Shown: positions 1 through 12,710 of the stretch, piece after piece
Numbering within the stretch: the first letter of the stretch is position 1
How the letters are laid out: the number at the start of each line of letters is the position of its first letter
NCBI RefSeq assembly: GCF_947623445.1
Contig: NC_135243.1
Location: forward strand, 4,280,501 to 4,344,500
Origin: Clavelina lepadiformis
Lineage: Eukaryota; Chordata; Ascidiacea; Aplousobranchia; Clavelinidae
Direction: 5' to 3'
Length of the DNA stretch: 64,000 nucleotides
The notes under the pieces: generated by a model
The model's input: the letters and a program-made list of their open reading frames with translations, nothing else
The model's database searches: none
What the model was told of the DNA's origin: nothing
Made by a program: the position numbers and the translations under genes

Positions 1-914
1 GAAGAAAATTCATGCCAAACACCAATAAAAAATAAGAAAGAAAAGTGGTTGAATCAAAAGTTTATTGAGCAAATGAACATAATTATGTGCTACTGGGGTC
101 TAGGATTTAGGTTTAGAGGGTTAAGGTTTAAGCTAACAAAATCTCAAATCCAATTGAGTAAGTTAAGCGCCTTGTAGGCTGTGTTTCGTTTCACGTATGG
201 AGCTCTTGACCTGTAATAGGGCATAAGCGCCCTTAATACAACCGTTTTTGAGTAAAATTTTCATTCAATTTTTGCAAAAAAGTGTGACGTGATGGGTGAA
301 TTCTGACTGCAAATTCGGAATCAGCATAGTCAAATTGGGTAAACTCAATTAATTGTTTGAAACAAATAAAAAAAAAGTTGAAAAATGTCGCCTAGTGTAA
401 TCTATACTTGCAAGTGTAAGCCTAGAAATGCATTGCAGATAGATTAAATAGGTGAACACTTGGCTGAACTTGCACATCTGCAAACCCCAAATCTTGGCAA
501 ATCCGGCCATGAAATACAGACCGGGATATTTGTCTTTGCCCAGAAAACTGAAAATTGGCTATTTTTTGTTCAAATGCCGGCACACTAGGCTCTTTCATAA
601 AGAATTTATACTGAAACATACTGTGTTATTATACTGCCTGCATGCATTAGAAATATGTACAATGTGAATTGTGTATGTAGAAAATATTTTAGAAGTTTGA
701 TAGAAAGCCCAAAGTGCATTCTGTTTGACACTTACATCAAAGATAAGTTTGATGTACATACCTTAATGAACCCAAAAACATACAATGCCAACTGCAATCT
801 TTACAAAATCATATTGTGCTGTTTTTTGTCAAGTTATCTTGCTGCATACCTTCTTACTTTATTAAATTTTCTTTTAATTTCACCTGAATAACTGAACTAT
901 TTGTTATAATTAAG
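1..914. other. Upstream stretch, no gene seen
   Basis: I see no exon with convincing splice sites or known domain here. The short open frames at about 450-890 lack recognisable similarity. The first readable PRDM9-like exon opens in splice phase 1 right after this stretch, so it is probably intron or 5' flank of that gene. Its KRAB exon would lie further left. Confidence 0.5.
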
Positions 915-3900
915 GAATGCCACTCCCTAGCGAAACCTCACTTCGAGCTAAAATTGGCTTGCCCCCTCGCATCAAATACAACATTAAGGAAGAAGATACA
1001 GATGATGACAGTGATGAGGATTGGAAGCCTTATAAGTCAAAGCCCAAAAAACCTGGATTTACAAGTAAAACTGTTTCTTGAGAGCTTTGTTAAGGGAATT
1101 CCCACAATGCTTTGATTTAATATGATTCTCAAACTTTCAGTGGGTCGTGTATCAGTGCAATTTTTGAAGAATCATTTGATTGCTTACAAATGTATCCATA
1201 TGGTGCTTTTTACATATCATCAAAGTGGGCACCAAACGTCAAAAAACAGATGTTTGGCCCTGTAAGAATAAACGATACTAGGTGTTGGGTCAAAGCTAAT
1301 CTATATTTTAGCTACTTTTCGGTAGGGATGGGCCGATACGAACCCAAACCTGAATAAACTTGCCGAATATTGCCTTTATGGAAGATTCGGGCGAACATGA
1401 ATACCAACAATGGCGAACCCGAATACAAAATTACTTAAAAACTTACTGACTTTTGTTAAAAATGATGATCTAGTTTCCCGACAAAGGTAAACTAGAGTCA
1501 GCAGTACTTACAATGAAGGTCGTTTTCCCAACGATTTTGCTTTTTCAATTGTTTTTTAAACATTATTTTTCGAAAGAAAGCGTTTTTTTTATTGGTTACA
1601 TCATGTTACAAACAAGACTTGTCAACTTTTGGATGAAATTTAATTGTTTGGTTCTAATACGAATAGATTCGGGATTCGTTTGTGTCGACCTTCATGATAT
1701 TCGGGTTCACACGGACCCGAATAATCTTCCTCGCGGCACATCCCTACTTGACGATGTATTTCTATTGATGCTTGCTAAGGTTTTTGTAAGTTGAAGGTTA
1801 TGTTTGATGGATGGATTTGAAATTAAAATTTAATACACTTTCGATGCATGATATCCATTGCACTATGGTAACAAGTTAATCATTAAAGTTTATGTCAATG
1901 TAATTCGAATTCATGTTGAACCAAAAACCAAAGAGCTTCATACCTATCTCATGTTGTGGGTTGTAGTCTTGTGGACTGTGTGACTATAGTCTTGTATACT
2001 ATAGTATGGTCTTGTATAGTCTTGTATCTATACTTGTAGTCTTGTGGTTGACTATGCTGAGCAAATAGACATTTAACACATTTATAGATATATTTGTTGC
2101 CTATTGTGTATACTTATTGGCTAACACTGATTTTTTGTTTAGGTCTTTCAGACTTAATGAAAAGAAAGCTCTTCATTACAAAGGTTTGTCTGCGAAACAT
2201 TTATAATACAAGTTCTTATTAATTGGAATGTTATTGAAATGTAATTTATTTTTTACAAACAGAAGTGCGTCGTGGACAATGAAGATCATGATCCTAATGC
2301 ACTTAAGGGTGAAGATGTTTCGTTATTTGTGGAAAGGCGATCAGGTGGGATATAAATTTCACATAACATGTTTCATTCCTAATATTTTTAACATTATTAT
2401 ATGTTTCAGTATATTTGACTTGTATTACATTTTAGTTTATTTGTATGTAAGAAATATATGTATAACTCAACTTCGCCAAATTTTTACTGTCAAATTGCCC
2501 TTTACACGAAGCTTAATGTTTAAAACAAGGTTTGGCACTCTCTGGCTGGTGTTCTACAGCAAGGTGGTTATTCAGGGCATGCTAAGTGATTGAAGTCCTC
2601 GTCACACGAGGTCATAAGTACCCATTGCCCATTGTGTTGACGAGCCAAGTCACAAGATTACTCTTCTTACTGAAATGCTCACACTGACATGCAAGGAAAG
2701 ATTGTTCGGGCTAGTTTTAGTACGCTTACACTGCAGGCTTGATTTACAGCTCGATCAATTGTATTCTTTGTTTCTTTTATTCTCTGCCGTGCAATAATTT
2801 TTTTTGTATTTCACTTCAAGTAAGTTTTGTCCAGCATTCAGAAAAACAAAAGTTTTCACCAGAAACATTGTGTTGTTCAAAGCTATTTTTCATGGTTTTT
2901 TGTTAACATAACTTAAATGTTATAAGTTAAACATAGTATCCTAAACCAAACCTATTTAAAATATATCGGTACCTCCTTGTTATCTAAATCTAACTTCAGT
3001 TAACTCCTAAATAAGGCTACTATTCAAATCAGATTAGGTTTCTTTTACATACTATTAAGTTACTATTCAATTGATATAATACTAAACCACATTATTTTGT
3101 TATTCGAAGCCATTTGAAATTAACATTTTGTAAACAGGCACACTACGTTCAAATAATTGTCACCTCCTGGGTTTTTTTCATGTTGCTTAACCCTTTTTCA
3201 ATTTCAAATTTTGATTAGATTAGATTACTCTAAGTATCAGTATGAATAGTTTTGACTACATTAGATGAAACAAAATGGTATTATGAAGCTGTTGTTAATG
3301 GAGGATACTTTTTGCTGATTTTAGTTTAAAAAAAAAACCAGTTGAAAATATCACCATGTATTGTGCCACTTGCCGACTCGATAGCGAATCATTTGGGGTA
3401 CTAGGTTCACAGTAGTATGTGTATCCATTAAAATTTTTGCAAATACTTCTCATTAAAGGGGTTTGAGAGAAGATGAGAAATCATCTCCATGTAGGTCAAG
3501 TTGTCAAATCAAGTTGCAAAATCTGCCCTCAGTCCAGTGACCATTACCATTATCATAATTGCATGGCCGTGATTAGTTGGGGATCACGTCAATTGAACGT
3601 GAACAAATTCACCGGCGACAATTGGTCGTGGTCAACTGACCGGCAACAAATTGGCCGGCGACACAAATCGACCGCTACGCATTTTATTTTTATTTTTTAC
3701 GCAAATTAGCATTGTTGTTTATTCAAATTATATGATTTAAGTGATAATATGATTTAAGGTCAGGTGGTTCTAGGTAAATTTACGTCACGGTCAGTTGTCC
3801 CCCCGGTCAGTTGTCCCCGGTGAGTTTGTTCGCGGTCAATTTCCCACGGTTAATTGTCGTGGAACCGATTAGTTGAACCTATGTACAAGGTAGTAAGTAT

Positions 3901-6900
3901 TTTCATTTTAACGCCATTGTTTCGCCTACACTAAATAAGGAAATATATACAAGAATAGGGGCCTACTTTTTAACACCCAGGCTCAATGCAAATGGTATAT
4001 GCTTTTGGGTTCCACAAAATCAGGGTTGAAATTATAGTTTGACAGTGTTGGCGATGAGGGAATCACTGTGTCTGTCTATGCCAGATTTTGTACATAATCT
4101 TTTTATTTTCAGTTCTTCAAGTGAAAAGTAAAACTGAAAGCAATATGGAATTTGATGAAGAAAAGAATAACAAATGTGTTTCAAATTCTAAAAAAGATCC
4201 AAATGAGGTGATAAAACTACGTGTCGTTTTCTGTAAATTTAAGTGCATGCTTCGTCTCCATGGCAATGTGTAAACATATATCAGTTTTTCATCTGCATTA
4301 TTCTAAAAATTTTGGGTTACCGGTAGTTATTGACAGTATAGTTTCACAAGTCTACTTATATTTTTGAGCAGGCTAAATTGTACTTCTTATTTTCATTATT
4401 ATTATTACTATTAAGTTCTAATCTATTCTATTTAAGTTCTATTATTATTATTAGTATTAAGTTAATTCTTTATTATTAAGTACAGTAGTTAGTAGGTGCT
4501 GAGTAACAGTAATACCATAATAGTGGCCGATAGCACTAAATATGCACATTTTTACAAAACTTTCACTGCATTTTCAGACGACTGTTAGACATTCTGCAAG
4601 AAATATTTCCACAAAAAACTACTTGGAATCAAAAGTTTTGCAAGAAGATGATTTTCTTTGTAAGTATATATTAAGTTAATTGATGGTATATTTTAAATGG
4701 TACTGGTTTCGGCAAATTGAAAGTTGGTTTGTAAGTGAAAACTATCTAGCTAGTAACTCCATCTTGAACTAAGCTTCAACAGCATTCTCTGGAAATCAAT
4801 TTACGCAATAATTCTCTTCTACAGTTCATAATAAAAGTTTGATCTTTGTCGCATTTTGCAGATTGTGAAGACTGCAATGAGCTGTTAGATGAAGAATGTT
4901 CTATTCACGGTCCCTATCCTAAGGTTTCAGATACTCTTGTGAAATGGGTAAGTTAAAGTTATTGTCATGATAAAGGGTTTTAAACTGGGTTAAAACATCA
5001 TCATCGATCGCATTGCGTAGTTTTCAACCTTATTGTTTCGATGAATCCCTTTTGGTCTTTAGAAGACAAAACCTTAGAGTCTTAGACCATCACTTGTTTT
5101 TTAAATTATGTTTGTTAGCAAGATTAGTTTGTATATTTACAAACTGTTATGGCAGAAAACAGATTATGACAATATAAAAGTAACAATGGCTGTCGTATTG
5201 GGTAGTATGACACTTTATCGAAAGACACTTTATCAAACGACACTTTATCGAACGACAGTTAATCGAACGACAGTTAATGGAACGACACTTTATCGAACCG
5301 ACAGTTGATCGAACGACAAACTTTGACAATAGCTTCAAGCAAGATTTTTGCGTGTTTCTCAAACATTGAGAGTGAGACAATAAGCCATTGTGATGTGCGG
5401 CCTTTGTAATGGTGTACATTAATAAATTGTGATGTATATATCATAAAGTTGACGATTTATATTTTATATCTATATTTTATATTTGTATCAAAAAGTTGAC
5501 GATTTCGCATGGCGCCCGGCCTGCCATGCGAAATCGTCCGGCCCGCCGCTTCTTATTGAGTTTCAAACTGCAGTGTTAGCACTATTTGAAAAAATTGTGA
5601 TATTGTGACGCCGCGCCCCCGCTGTGCGGAAAACAAGCTGACCTCGAGAAGAGAACGAAACAGAATAGTTAGTAAAGTTATTGGTGCGTACATGAGTAAT
5701 ACGCTTCTGTAGCGGCCGTTGGATACTTACTGGTTTGTCGCTAGCTGGCGCCCTTTCGCGCGTGGTGATTTCCACGCTGCACGTCCGCGTTTTCACCCTT
5801 TTCGTTTTGCACTGTCTGAGCGCAGGACATCAGTTTGATTAAAGACCTGAAGTAAGAAGGTCGTGCCTTTTTTTCCTTTAATATATGAGCGAAGGTAACA
5901 GACAACGGAGTAGCAGCCTTCTGAAGCAGGAGTCAGCAACGGAACAACGTAACAGCTTTAGCCTTCGCCATACTTCAATGCGGAGAGAGCAAAATTATAT
6001 AAATATCTCAATATCTCAAAAATTACAAAATCCAACTTTATGAAACAAGCATGGACAGATTGCTGAACATTTTTTATGAAAAGTCACCAAATTTCAATTT
6101 TCTACAGCAAACAATGCAACTGTACGCCACGTTTTGCTATGACTGTGTGCGGGAGAAGCAACAGTTGATTCGATCAACTGTCGCTTTGATTAACTGTCGG
6201 TTCGATAAAGTGTCGTTCGATCAACTGTCGGTTCGATCATCTGTCGTTTCGATAATCTGTCTTTCGATTAAGTGTCGCGTCACGGTCGTATTGTGGGTCT
6301 ATCTATTTAGTTATAATATTTTTTCGTAGCAAAAGTTTTATAGTTAGAACATCCCTTGAAGCCTGACAGTAAAACGTTTTTACTGGTAAATAATGTTTCT
6401 GTTATATCTATGTTGCACATACATACTTACAGTGAATAATAACCCAGTAATAATACAATAATAATAATAACCCCAATAATAATACACGATTCCATGGTTT
6501 GTACCATTCAAAAAATAAATATTTTAACGCATAGCCTTTGGAATTTCTCATCTACTATAGTTATGTTCATACAATTTTAAGCTTGATTTGGTAGGGATTA
6601 GTGAATCGAGCAAGGCGTACTTGCCCACAAGGCGTAAGCATCGGACCATCAAATATTCGATCTGGTGGCAACGGTGCATGGGCTGACATAAATTTTTCCA
6701 AAAACTCAGTGTTTGGGCCGTACGAAGGTGTAAATATTGACAAGCATGATATGCAGAAATTGCATCTGACGTTTGAAGGCGGTTACTCATGGGAGGTTAG
6801 TGCGATGATATGAAATTATTCTGGTTCGTTTCATATGAATGAGCGCAACTTATTTTCATCATCACAAGGTAAAAAGTGACATTTTATAGTGAGGTTTGTG

Positions 6901-9015
6901 TCAACATTAAAACTTTGTGTGATTGCTAACATTGCTTTTTAATTTTGCCAGACAATCCCTATGGTTGAATGCCTTATCGATGTTTAAATAACGCAAAACA
7001 CAACCCCACATAAAGTGTTTTGTTGTCTGTCAAGATATTTTTTGTTATAAACACATAACTTTGTTGTTGAAGATTTACAGAAAGGGAAAGCTCTCACATT
7101 ACATTGATGGAGCAGATGAGAAGAAAAGTAACTGGCTTAGGTTCATTAATTGTGCAAGGTAAAATTTCTTGATTGCTTTTAAAACAAGGACAGCTAGGAA
7201 ACGCTGTGATATAGCAAAGCTAAACTTTCATTCATTATGATTAATCCACTCTAGCTTCGACTTGCTTTTAATTGACATGGTTTTTAGTTTTAGTAAAAAC
7301 AGAAAGTTTTTCACCAGTAGAAAGATTTAGTATTATGTCTTGTGTTTCATTTTTTTGTAAAATTGCTAACCATTTTGCAGAAACCAAGAAGAACAAAATG
7401 TAATCGCATATCAACACCACGGCAAAATTTATTACCGGGCGTTTAAAGAGATTTTAAGAGGAATGGAATTTCTGGTTTGGTATGGAAAGCAGTATGCTCA
7501 ACAACTGGGTATATCATCCAAGGCGATAAAGGAAGAAGGCCAGAACATTTCACACAGAAGCAAGCCCAACAGGATATGTAAGTTAAATTTGTTTGTTTTC
7601 TGTTGTGACGTAACCAATGAAACCAATATTAGGAACAACCTAAGTACGTATTGCTAAGCCCTCAAAGAACATATTTCCAAGCATGGAAACCACTGTTACT
7701 AAGCAACCATACTTTCTGCAATGATGAAATTCGTGTAATCGTGTGGATAAGCAAAATGTTACCTAATTTAAAAAACTGCCAATCAAACGTCGTATTAATA
7801 CCATCGTCACTCACTTGCAACGTTGTAAAAATGTAAGCAAACAACCGGCCTACCAAGATGCTGTGTTGGCGCTGTTAACGAGGTACTAGTTGTAGCAACT
7901 TCTAAATTGACCAGGAGATTTTGATGTAATTTCAACTTGGTGGCGCTATAGAGTTGTGATTTAGTGCAAAAAATTCGACCTCCATGTTCACCTCCAAACT
8001 GTATTGTAACTGATAATTTTATTTTATCCATAAACATTGTGATACTGTATACTACTACTTGTTCCTCTGTAATAAACCTATTTGTGACGTTACAATTGAT
8101 ACGTTCAACTGAAATTTTGGCGCATTTTGCAAGCTTCAGTTTTGAAAACTCTTTGCTGAGTGTAGCATCAGTGTCGAAGTGCTTTAGGTTTTACAGAAAG
8201 AATCAGTGAGTTTAGGCCAGCTTCTACTTAGTTACGATTTGTGCTGCTAGAATAATTAATCGGCAACTAGAACGAAATTAAACCGTGTTCATTGATTCGT
8301 TTGTAAAATTTCAGCACTTGCAGACTTTCAAGCTTGTGACAGATGCGAAAAGATCTTTTCTAACAAAGAAGCCTTGAACAGACATTTAAAGAAGAAGCAT
8401 GCGGACAGAAGTATTAAGAAACGACATCAGTGCAGGTTCTGTGATTATTCTACTGATTATGTTGGCCATCTGAGATCTCACATGTTAACACATACTGGTG
8501 AGAAGTCTTTCGTTTGTGAAACTTGCAAGAAGGCATTTAGATGGAAGAGCGCTCTACGCAGACACGAACGTACCCACACTGGTGAGAAAATGTACACTTG
8601 CGATCAATGTGGGAAGAAGTTTAATGAATCAACCACTCTACAAAGACATATCCGTACAGTTCATGAAAAACGTTTAGATTATGTTTGTTCCGTTTGTGGC
8701 GCGTCTTTTGGACGGTCAGGCCATCTTGCGACGCACATGGTGACACACACAGGTGTGCGCGCTTACAAGTGCGAGGACTGTGGTGAGAGGTTTGGGCGGG
8801 CTGGCACTCTACGAACACACCGACGCACACACACAGGGGAACGACCTTACAAGTGCGAGCAATGTCCGTCTGCTTTTATTGATTCATCGAATTTACATAG
8901 GCATGTCATCGTAAAACACACCAAGCGCTATCCTCATAGATGCTCGATCTGCGTGAAAGGTTTTCTTTCTCCAAGTCAGCTTCAGAAGCACGCAAACAAA
9001 TGTCACTCAAGTTGA
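915..9015 (+). CDS. PRDM9: PRDM9-type SET-domain zinc-finger gene (5' end missing)
   Basis: Exons: 915-1064, 2143-2183, 2263-2344, 4113-4207, 4578-4659, 4862-4947, 6595-6795, 7073-7158, 7381-7577, 8315-9015. All phases agree and give 572 residues from the first full codon. PRDM9 is a meiotic histone H3K4/K36 methyltransferase whose finger array chooses recombination hotspots. Exon 1 carries a DDDSDEDWKP motif like the sequence after the KRAB box. Exons 5-6 match the SSXRD-like tail running into DDFLYCEDC and the Cys/His knuckle ending in CSIHGP. Exons 7-9 are the SET domain (GPYEG, GGYSW, NWLRFINCAR, EEQNVIAYQ, IYYR, FLVWYG). Tyrosines equivalent to human Y276, Y341 and Y357 are present. The last exon holds eight C2H2 fingers. 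Exons 2-4 (Eb-Ed) are supported only by splice sites and phase. No KRAB exon is visible. Confidence 0.9.
1322..1747. mobile_element. Small inverted-repeat element, hAT-like
   Basis: The segment opens with GTAGGGATGGGCCG and closes with the inverse of GTAGGGATGTGCCG. That gives about 14-bp inverted ends with one mismatch around 0.4 kb without transposase coding. The flanks do not give a clean 8-bp duplication. It lies in the first visible intron of the PRDM9-like gene. Confidence 0.5.
1957..2051. repeat. TAGTCTTGT simple repeat
   Basis: Irregular repeats of TAGTCTTGT and TATAGTCTTGTAT in an intron of the PRDM9-like gene. No other feature seen. Confidence 0.6.
3580..3866. mobile_element. 287-bp element with 9-bp target duplication
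   Basis: The element is flanked by GATTAGTTG on both sides (3571-3579 and 3867-3875). Its ends are diverged inverted repeats beginning GG, with a shared CACG-CAATT-A pattern, followed by subterminal repeats of the kind CAACTGACCGG and CGGTCAGTTGTCC. It has no coding capacity. The 9-bp duplication and repeat-rich ends resemble Mutator-like (MULE) non-autonomous elements. It lies in an intron of the PRDM9-like gene. Confidence 0.65.
4375..4490. repeat. ATT-rich low-complexity tract
   Basis: ATT trinucleotide runs interrupted by TTAAGTTCTA pieces, within an intron. No other signal. Confidence 0.7.
5201..6284. mobile_element. 1.1-kb element with 15-bp repeat arrays as inverted ends
   Basis: The flanks share GTCGTATTG (5192-5200 and 6285-6293), a 9-bp target duplication. 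The left end holds about seven copies of a 15-bp unit, GACACTTTATCGAAC and variants (5209-5314). The right end holds about seven inverted copies of 15-16 bp (6163-6287). The core is GC-richer (about 5500-5830) and contains a 16-bp perfect hairpin, GACGATTTCGCATGGC at 5498-5513 pairing with 5523-5538. No transposase frame is recognised. A Mutator-like non-autonomous element carrying a foreign core is a reasonable guess. Confidence 0.7.
5498..5538. repeat. Hairpin with 16-bp perfect stem
   Basis: GACGATTTCGCATGGC at 5498-5513 is exactly complementary to 5523-5538, with a 9-base GC-rich loop. It lies inside the 5201-6284 element. Confidence 0.85.
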
Positions 9016-9228
9016 ATTATGACGCAATCGTAAGTAAATCGAAGTGTTCTAGACTAGATCTTCGACAACATGTTGTTTAAGTTTAAAACCGTTGAACTAT
9101 ACCGTTATGACGTCACACATAAGATTATTCAACACAATTTTTTTTAAATTTTCAAATAGTAACAAAGATTTGAAGTTTAAGGTTTGTTTGTTTTGTTGAC
9201 GCGAAATCTTAATTCATTGTGACGTCAT

Positions 9229-9234
9229 AATAAA
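9229..9234 (+). terminator. Polyadenylation signal after array 1
   Basis: AATAAA 214 bases past the stop of the PRDM9-like gene, overlapping a TGACGTCA palindrome. The same arrangement recurs after array 2. Confidence 0.5.
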
Positions 9235-11221
9235 GCTGTTAATTTCAATTGATGCTGCTTTGTATGAGTTTTAGTTGGAAATTGCTGCATTCTCATCAAT
9301 CTGAAAAGTACTAGCCCGTTTCTCTTCCAAATTATATTTCTGTTTTGTTGTTTTTCATTTGCGTTTTGTGTTAACGCTTGCAGCACCATCGCCACTGTTA
9401 CAATAATTCCAACTGTTAGGTGAATCCACAATGAAGTTATTTTGTTCTTGCAGTTTTTATTGTGTTTAATTATTATTTATTAATAAAAATTATCCTGGAT
9501 TAGACGAAACAATGTGAATCGAAGTTTTTAATCATCATTATTGCTTCGGATTCGGAATGCTTGTACGGAGCTGGCACCTGCAGAATTTATAGACCACAAC
9601 TATGCATCATGGGAATACATGCGTTCAAAATAATCATTTAAGTACAGTACTGTTGCGTATAATCTTTATACCCTGACTGAGGAAAATCTTTGCACAACTA
9701 TAACCAAGCAGTCATGGAATATCGGTTACAAAGCTTGCCTTTGTACAGTTACCGGTTGCCATTACCGCTCGTTCATAGCATTAAGGGATGCCAGAAATGA
9801 TCAACGTATCTTTGGCCTAATCCAATGGGATATACTGCAATTTCTGTAAAGTTTCCATAAATTACAAGATCGGATATCACTCCAGAATCAAGAAAACCAT
9901 TCCGATGCGTTTGAATTAAAATAAAACACATTTTCTTTACAATTCAACTGCAAGGTTATTTCCCGAAGCTAATACCACAAAAGTTCCATGACATGAAAAC
10001 ACTGCTGGAGATAAGGGTCCACAGATCGCCGATGAAGATGTTTTTAATAACTTGAAAAATTTGCTCCTACAAAGCAATTAATCTTAAGTCAATTTCATCG
10101 ATCTATCACACAAACAACGGAAGGGTTATAAATAATTTCGGTGGTTTTTTTTAGGCCAACAAAGCAGATTTATTCCTCTGATTTGGATTAAGATCGCCAC
10201 ATCGGTCGAGGGACCCAGTGCGCTACCGCGCTTCGGGTTTAACTGCAAATTACTCGAAAACTACCCATCGTAAAACAACAAGGTTTTACCAGTCATAACA
10301 GAAAAGTTTAGGCTTTAGGTTTGCTGCATGATACTATTGTTGTGGAAGGCACACCTCGTGCAAAACACCAAGTTTATTCCCGGCTCCGTTGGCTCTTTAT
10401 TTTTTTGACTTGCCACCTCCCGTTGATTTTTTTTCCATGCATATTACGCTGGGAATAAAATCTGGGACAGAAAAGAAAGGAGACTAAAGCAAGATGGACA
10501 CAACCCAACACAGAGATACAATAACCAATCACGAGAGAGGAAACAGTGTTTTTGTAAGAACTGCTGCGATGAAGAGAAATAACCAGCATTGGCCGCCTAT
10601 AGATCGGACTTTATCATTCTTGAGCGCAAATAAAATAAGTGATTGTCTTTGACGTCACCAAACGCAGGGGAAGGAGAATCACCCCTATAGGCAAAGCAAC
10701 GTTCATTTAATTTAATTTTTTTGTTTTTTTTTGGATTTTGCTCACTGCAAACGTCTCATTTTTAAGCAAATTATAACAGCTACAAGTATACTTTTTGTTT
10801 TTTCTTTATAATCTAACATAAAACCCTGAATTCGAACTAAAGTTATGAAATCTGAAGCCAACATCGGAAAAACAAGACCCACCAACGACCGTTTGGAAAC
10901 CCAGCTGTCCAAATCAATTTTCATGTAGATGCAACTTTTGTTGCGATCAGTCCGAAATATCCGTCGATTTACCTCATTTACTTTGCGTTCAACATTACTA
11001 GATGATTGGAATGGTAAAGGACGAAGGACAGTAATAAAGTGTTTGTGAGGAATAGAACTGTTCGTTTAGAACTGTTCATGACTATAAGATAGAAAAAAAT
11101 CCAAACCCAAGCTAAGGTTCATATACAGCACTTAAACTCGTAAAGGTAATGGTTAGATACTTTCTGCAATTTTTTTAAAGACAGTATAGCAAAATATTAC
11201 AACTTTTATTGCGAAAATTTC

Positions 11222-11614
11222 TTGCACATAATTACCATACGGACGATCCTACAAGCATTAATTGTTTTGGATCGAAAGATATGTTGCTTTATTAAGAATG
11301 AAATTGAAGTTTGGCATAGTGACGTAATAACGTCAGGAGAACGGACAAATATAAGATTTAAAGTTAATGTTCTTACAATCAACAGACTCAGACGATCTCA
11401 GATTGCAGCAGAATTGCGTTTTCTATCATTTTTTTCACATTACTCATATCATTTTATTCGTGTCCTTACCAATACAACAGACGTAGGAACATCTATTAAA
11501 CGACAACATGTCTTACTTGATAATACCAGAGCTTTTGGCTTACTGACAAATGGATTGACACGTTTCGTATTAAAATTGGTGTATTGGCAATGTTCATTTA
11601 GTGTCGGTAAGTAA
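11222..11614 (+). CDS. Conserved 130-residue frame in unit A, possible first exon
   Basis: An open frame of 130 codons, kept open in the duplicate at 19590-19982 despite substitutions. No known domain is recognised. A strong donor, GTCG followed by GTAAGT, lies at 11606/11607 and leaves the frame in phase 1, the phase of the zinc-finger exon acceptor at 15859. It could therefore be an alternative first exon for array 2, joined across the insertion at 12.7-14.4 kb. Most differences between the two copies change the residue, so it may equally be a chance frame. Confidence 0.3.
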   Translation: MHIITIRTILQALIVLDRKICCFIKNEIEVWHSDVITSGERTNIRFKVNVLTINRLRRSQIAAELRFLSFFSHYSYHFIRVLTNTTDVGTSIKRQHVLLDNTRAFGLLTNGLTRFVLKLVYWQCSFSVGK

Positions 11615-12710
11615 ATCACAACAGTATTGGTTTCTAATGCGGATATTTTCGTATAGTACGTCCGTCAACGCATTGATTAATTATATAACCTTCTAGTCGA
11701 ATCATGCTTAACTTTATTCTTCCACATTTACTTCAGCCTGGAGTAACAAGTGTGACTTGCTGTTATATTACAAAGATGTTTTTGCATTTCAATAAACAAC
11801 CTTGAGAGAAAGCGCGGGGAATCCAAACAAACAGCGATAGTTTTTAAAATCAATTTTTTGTAGTTCTTATATTGCAATGAAGTGGAAGTTATGCTGCAAC
11901 CATGTGTGTCAATCTATCTTGCTTTAGTTTTAGAAAACAAGTCAAATGTGTTTTGGTCAGGGGTGCGTGTGCGAGTGAGTTTTTCTCGATATATTTGATC
12001 TGAGCATTTCAGTTGTAAGAGACGAGTTCCAAATCGTGTTGGGAAAAAATGGCAAAAACACTAACGAGCGATATTTTGAGTAAATACAGAAGAATTAGAA
12101 GAACATACAAAATTTTTGATTGAAGACATAAAGACATACGTTAGCAAACATAAAGAATACGATGCAGAAGGTTTGGGCACATTCTATTAGAAAAGAGCAT
12201 TATTTGGAAATCATTTATCTCGGTTGGTTCGTGGATGTATTAAAATGAAAAGAGGCAGTTTCGATTTTGCCATCAGAATCTGGCAGAGTAAAATGCTTCG
12301 GCAGATAAAATTTGGACAAAATAACTTGTGGTGTTTCCAAGTATATCTTTATTACCCAAAAGCATCTTATTCTAATTCAAATATACTTACATCTATATAC
12401 GCGATATTAAAAGCCTAACTGGTGTTTCGCATTAATCGCTTTTTAGCAAATAAAAGTTGTAATAAAATTACGTAAGTAAGTACTTCAAATTTAGATTAAT
12501 AAGAGCATTTAATTTTAAACATACAGTTTGTTCGGTGAAACAGCGACATTCATGGAGATACGCACAGGAAAATGCTTTCTGCAATATATCTGGTACATTT
12601 GTAAGGACGCATGAAGCTTTGTATAGTTGGGCACATAAACCACGTAATGCTCTTAATAAACAGCTGGTAGTTTAGATGTTATCATTTCAATGAATAGATG
12701 AATAACACTG

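Noticed and set aside
2228-2593. 121-codon plus-strand frame
   Set aside because: It overlaps the short PRDM9-like exon 2263-2344 in another frame. It has no domain, and the exon phase model explains the region better.
5209-6287. Possible CRISPR-like repeats with 15-bp period
   Set aside because: The units are directly adjacent, degenerate and inverted between the two ends with a target duplication outside, so they are transposon ends. The genome is also eukaryotic.
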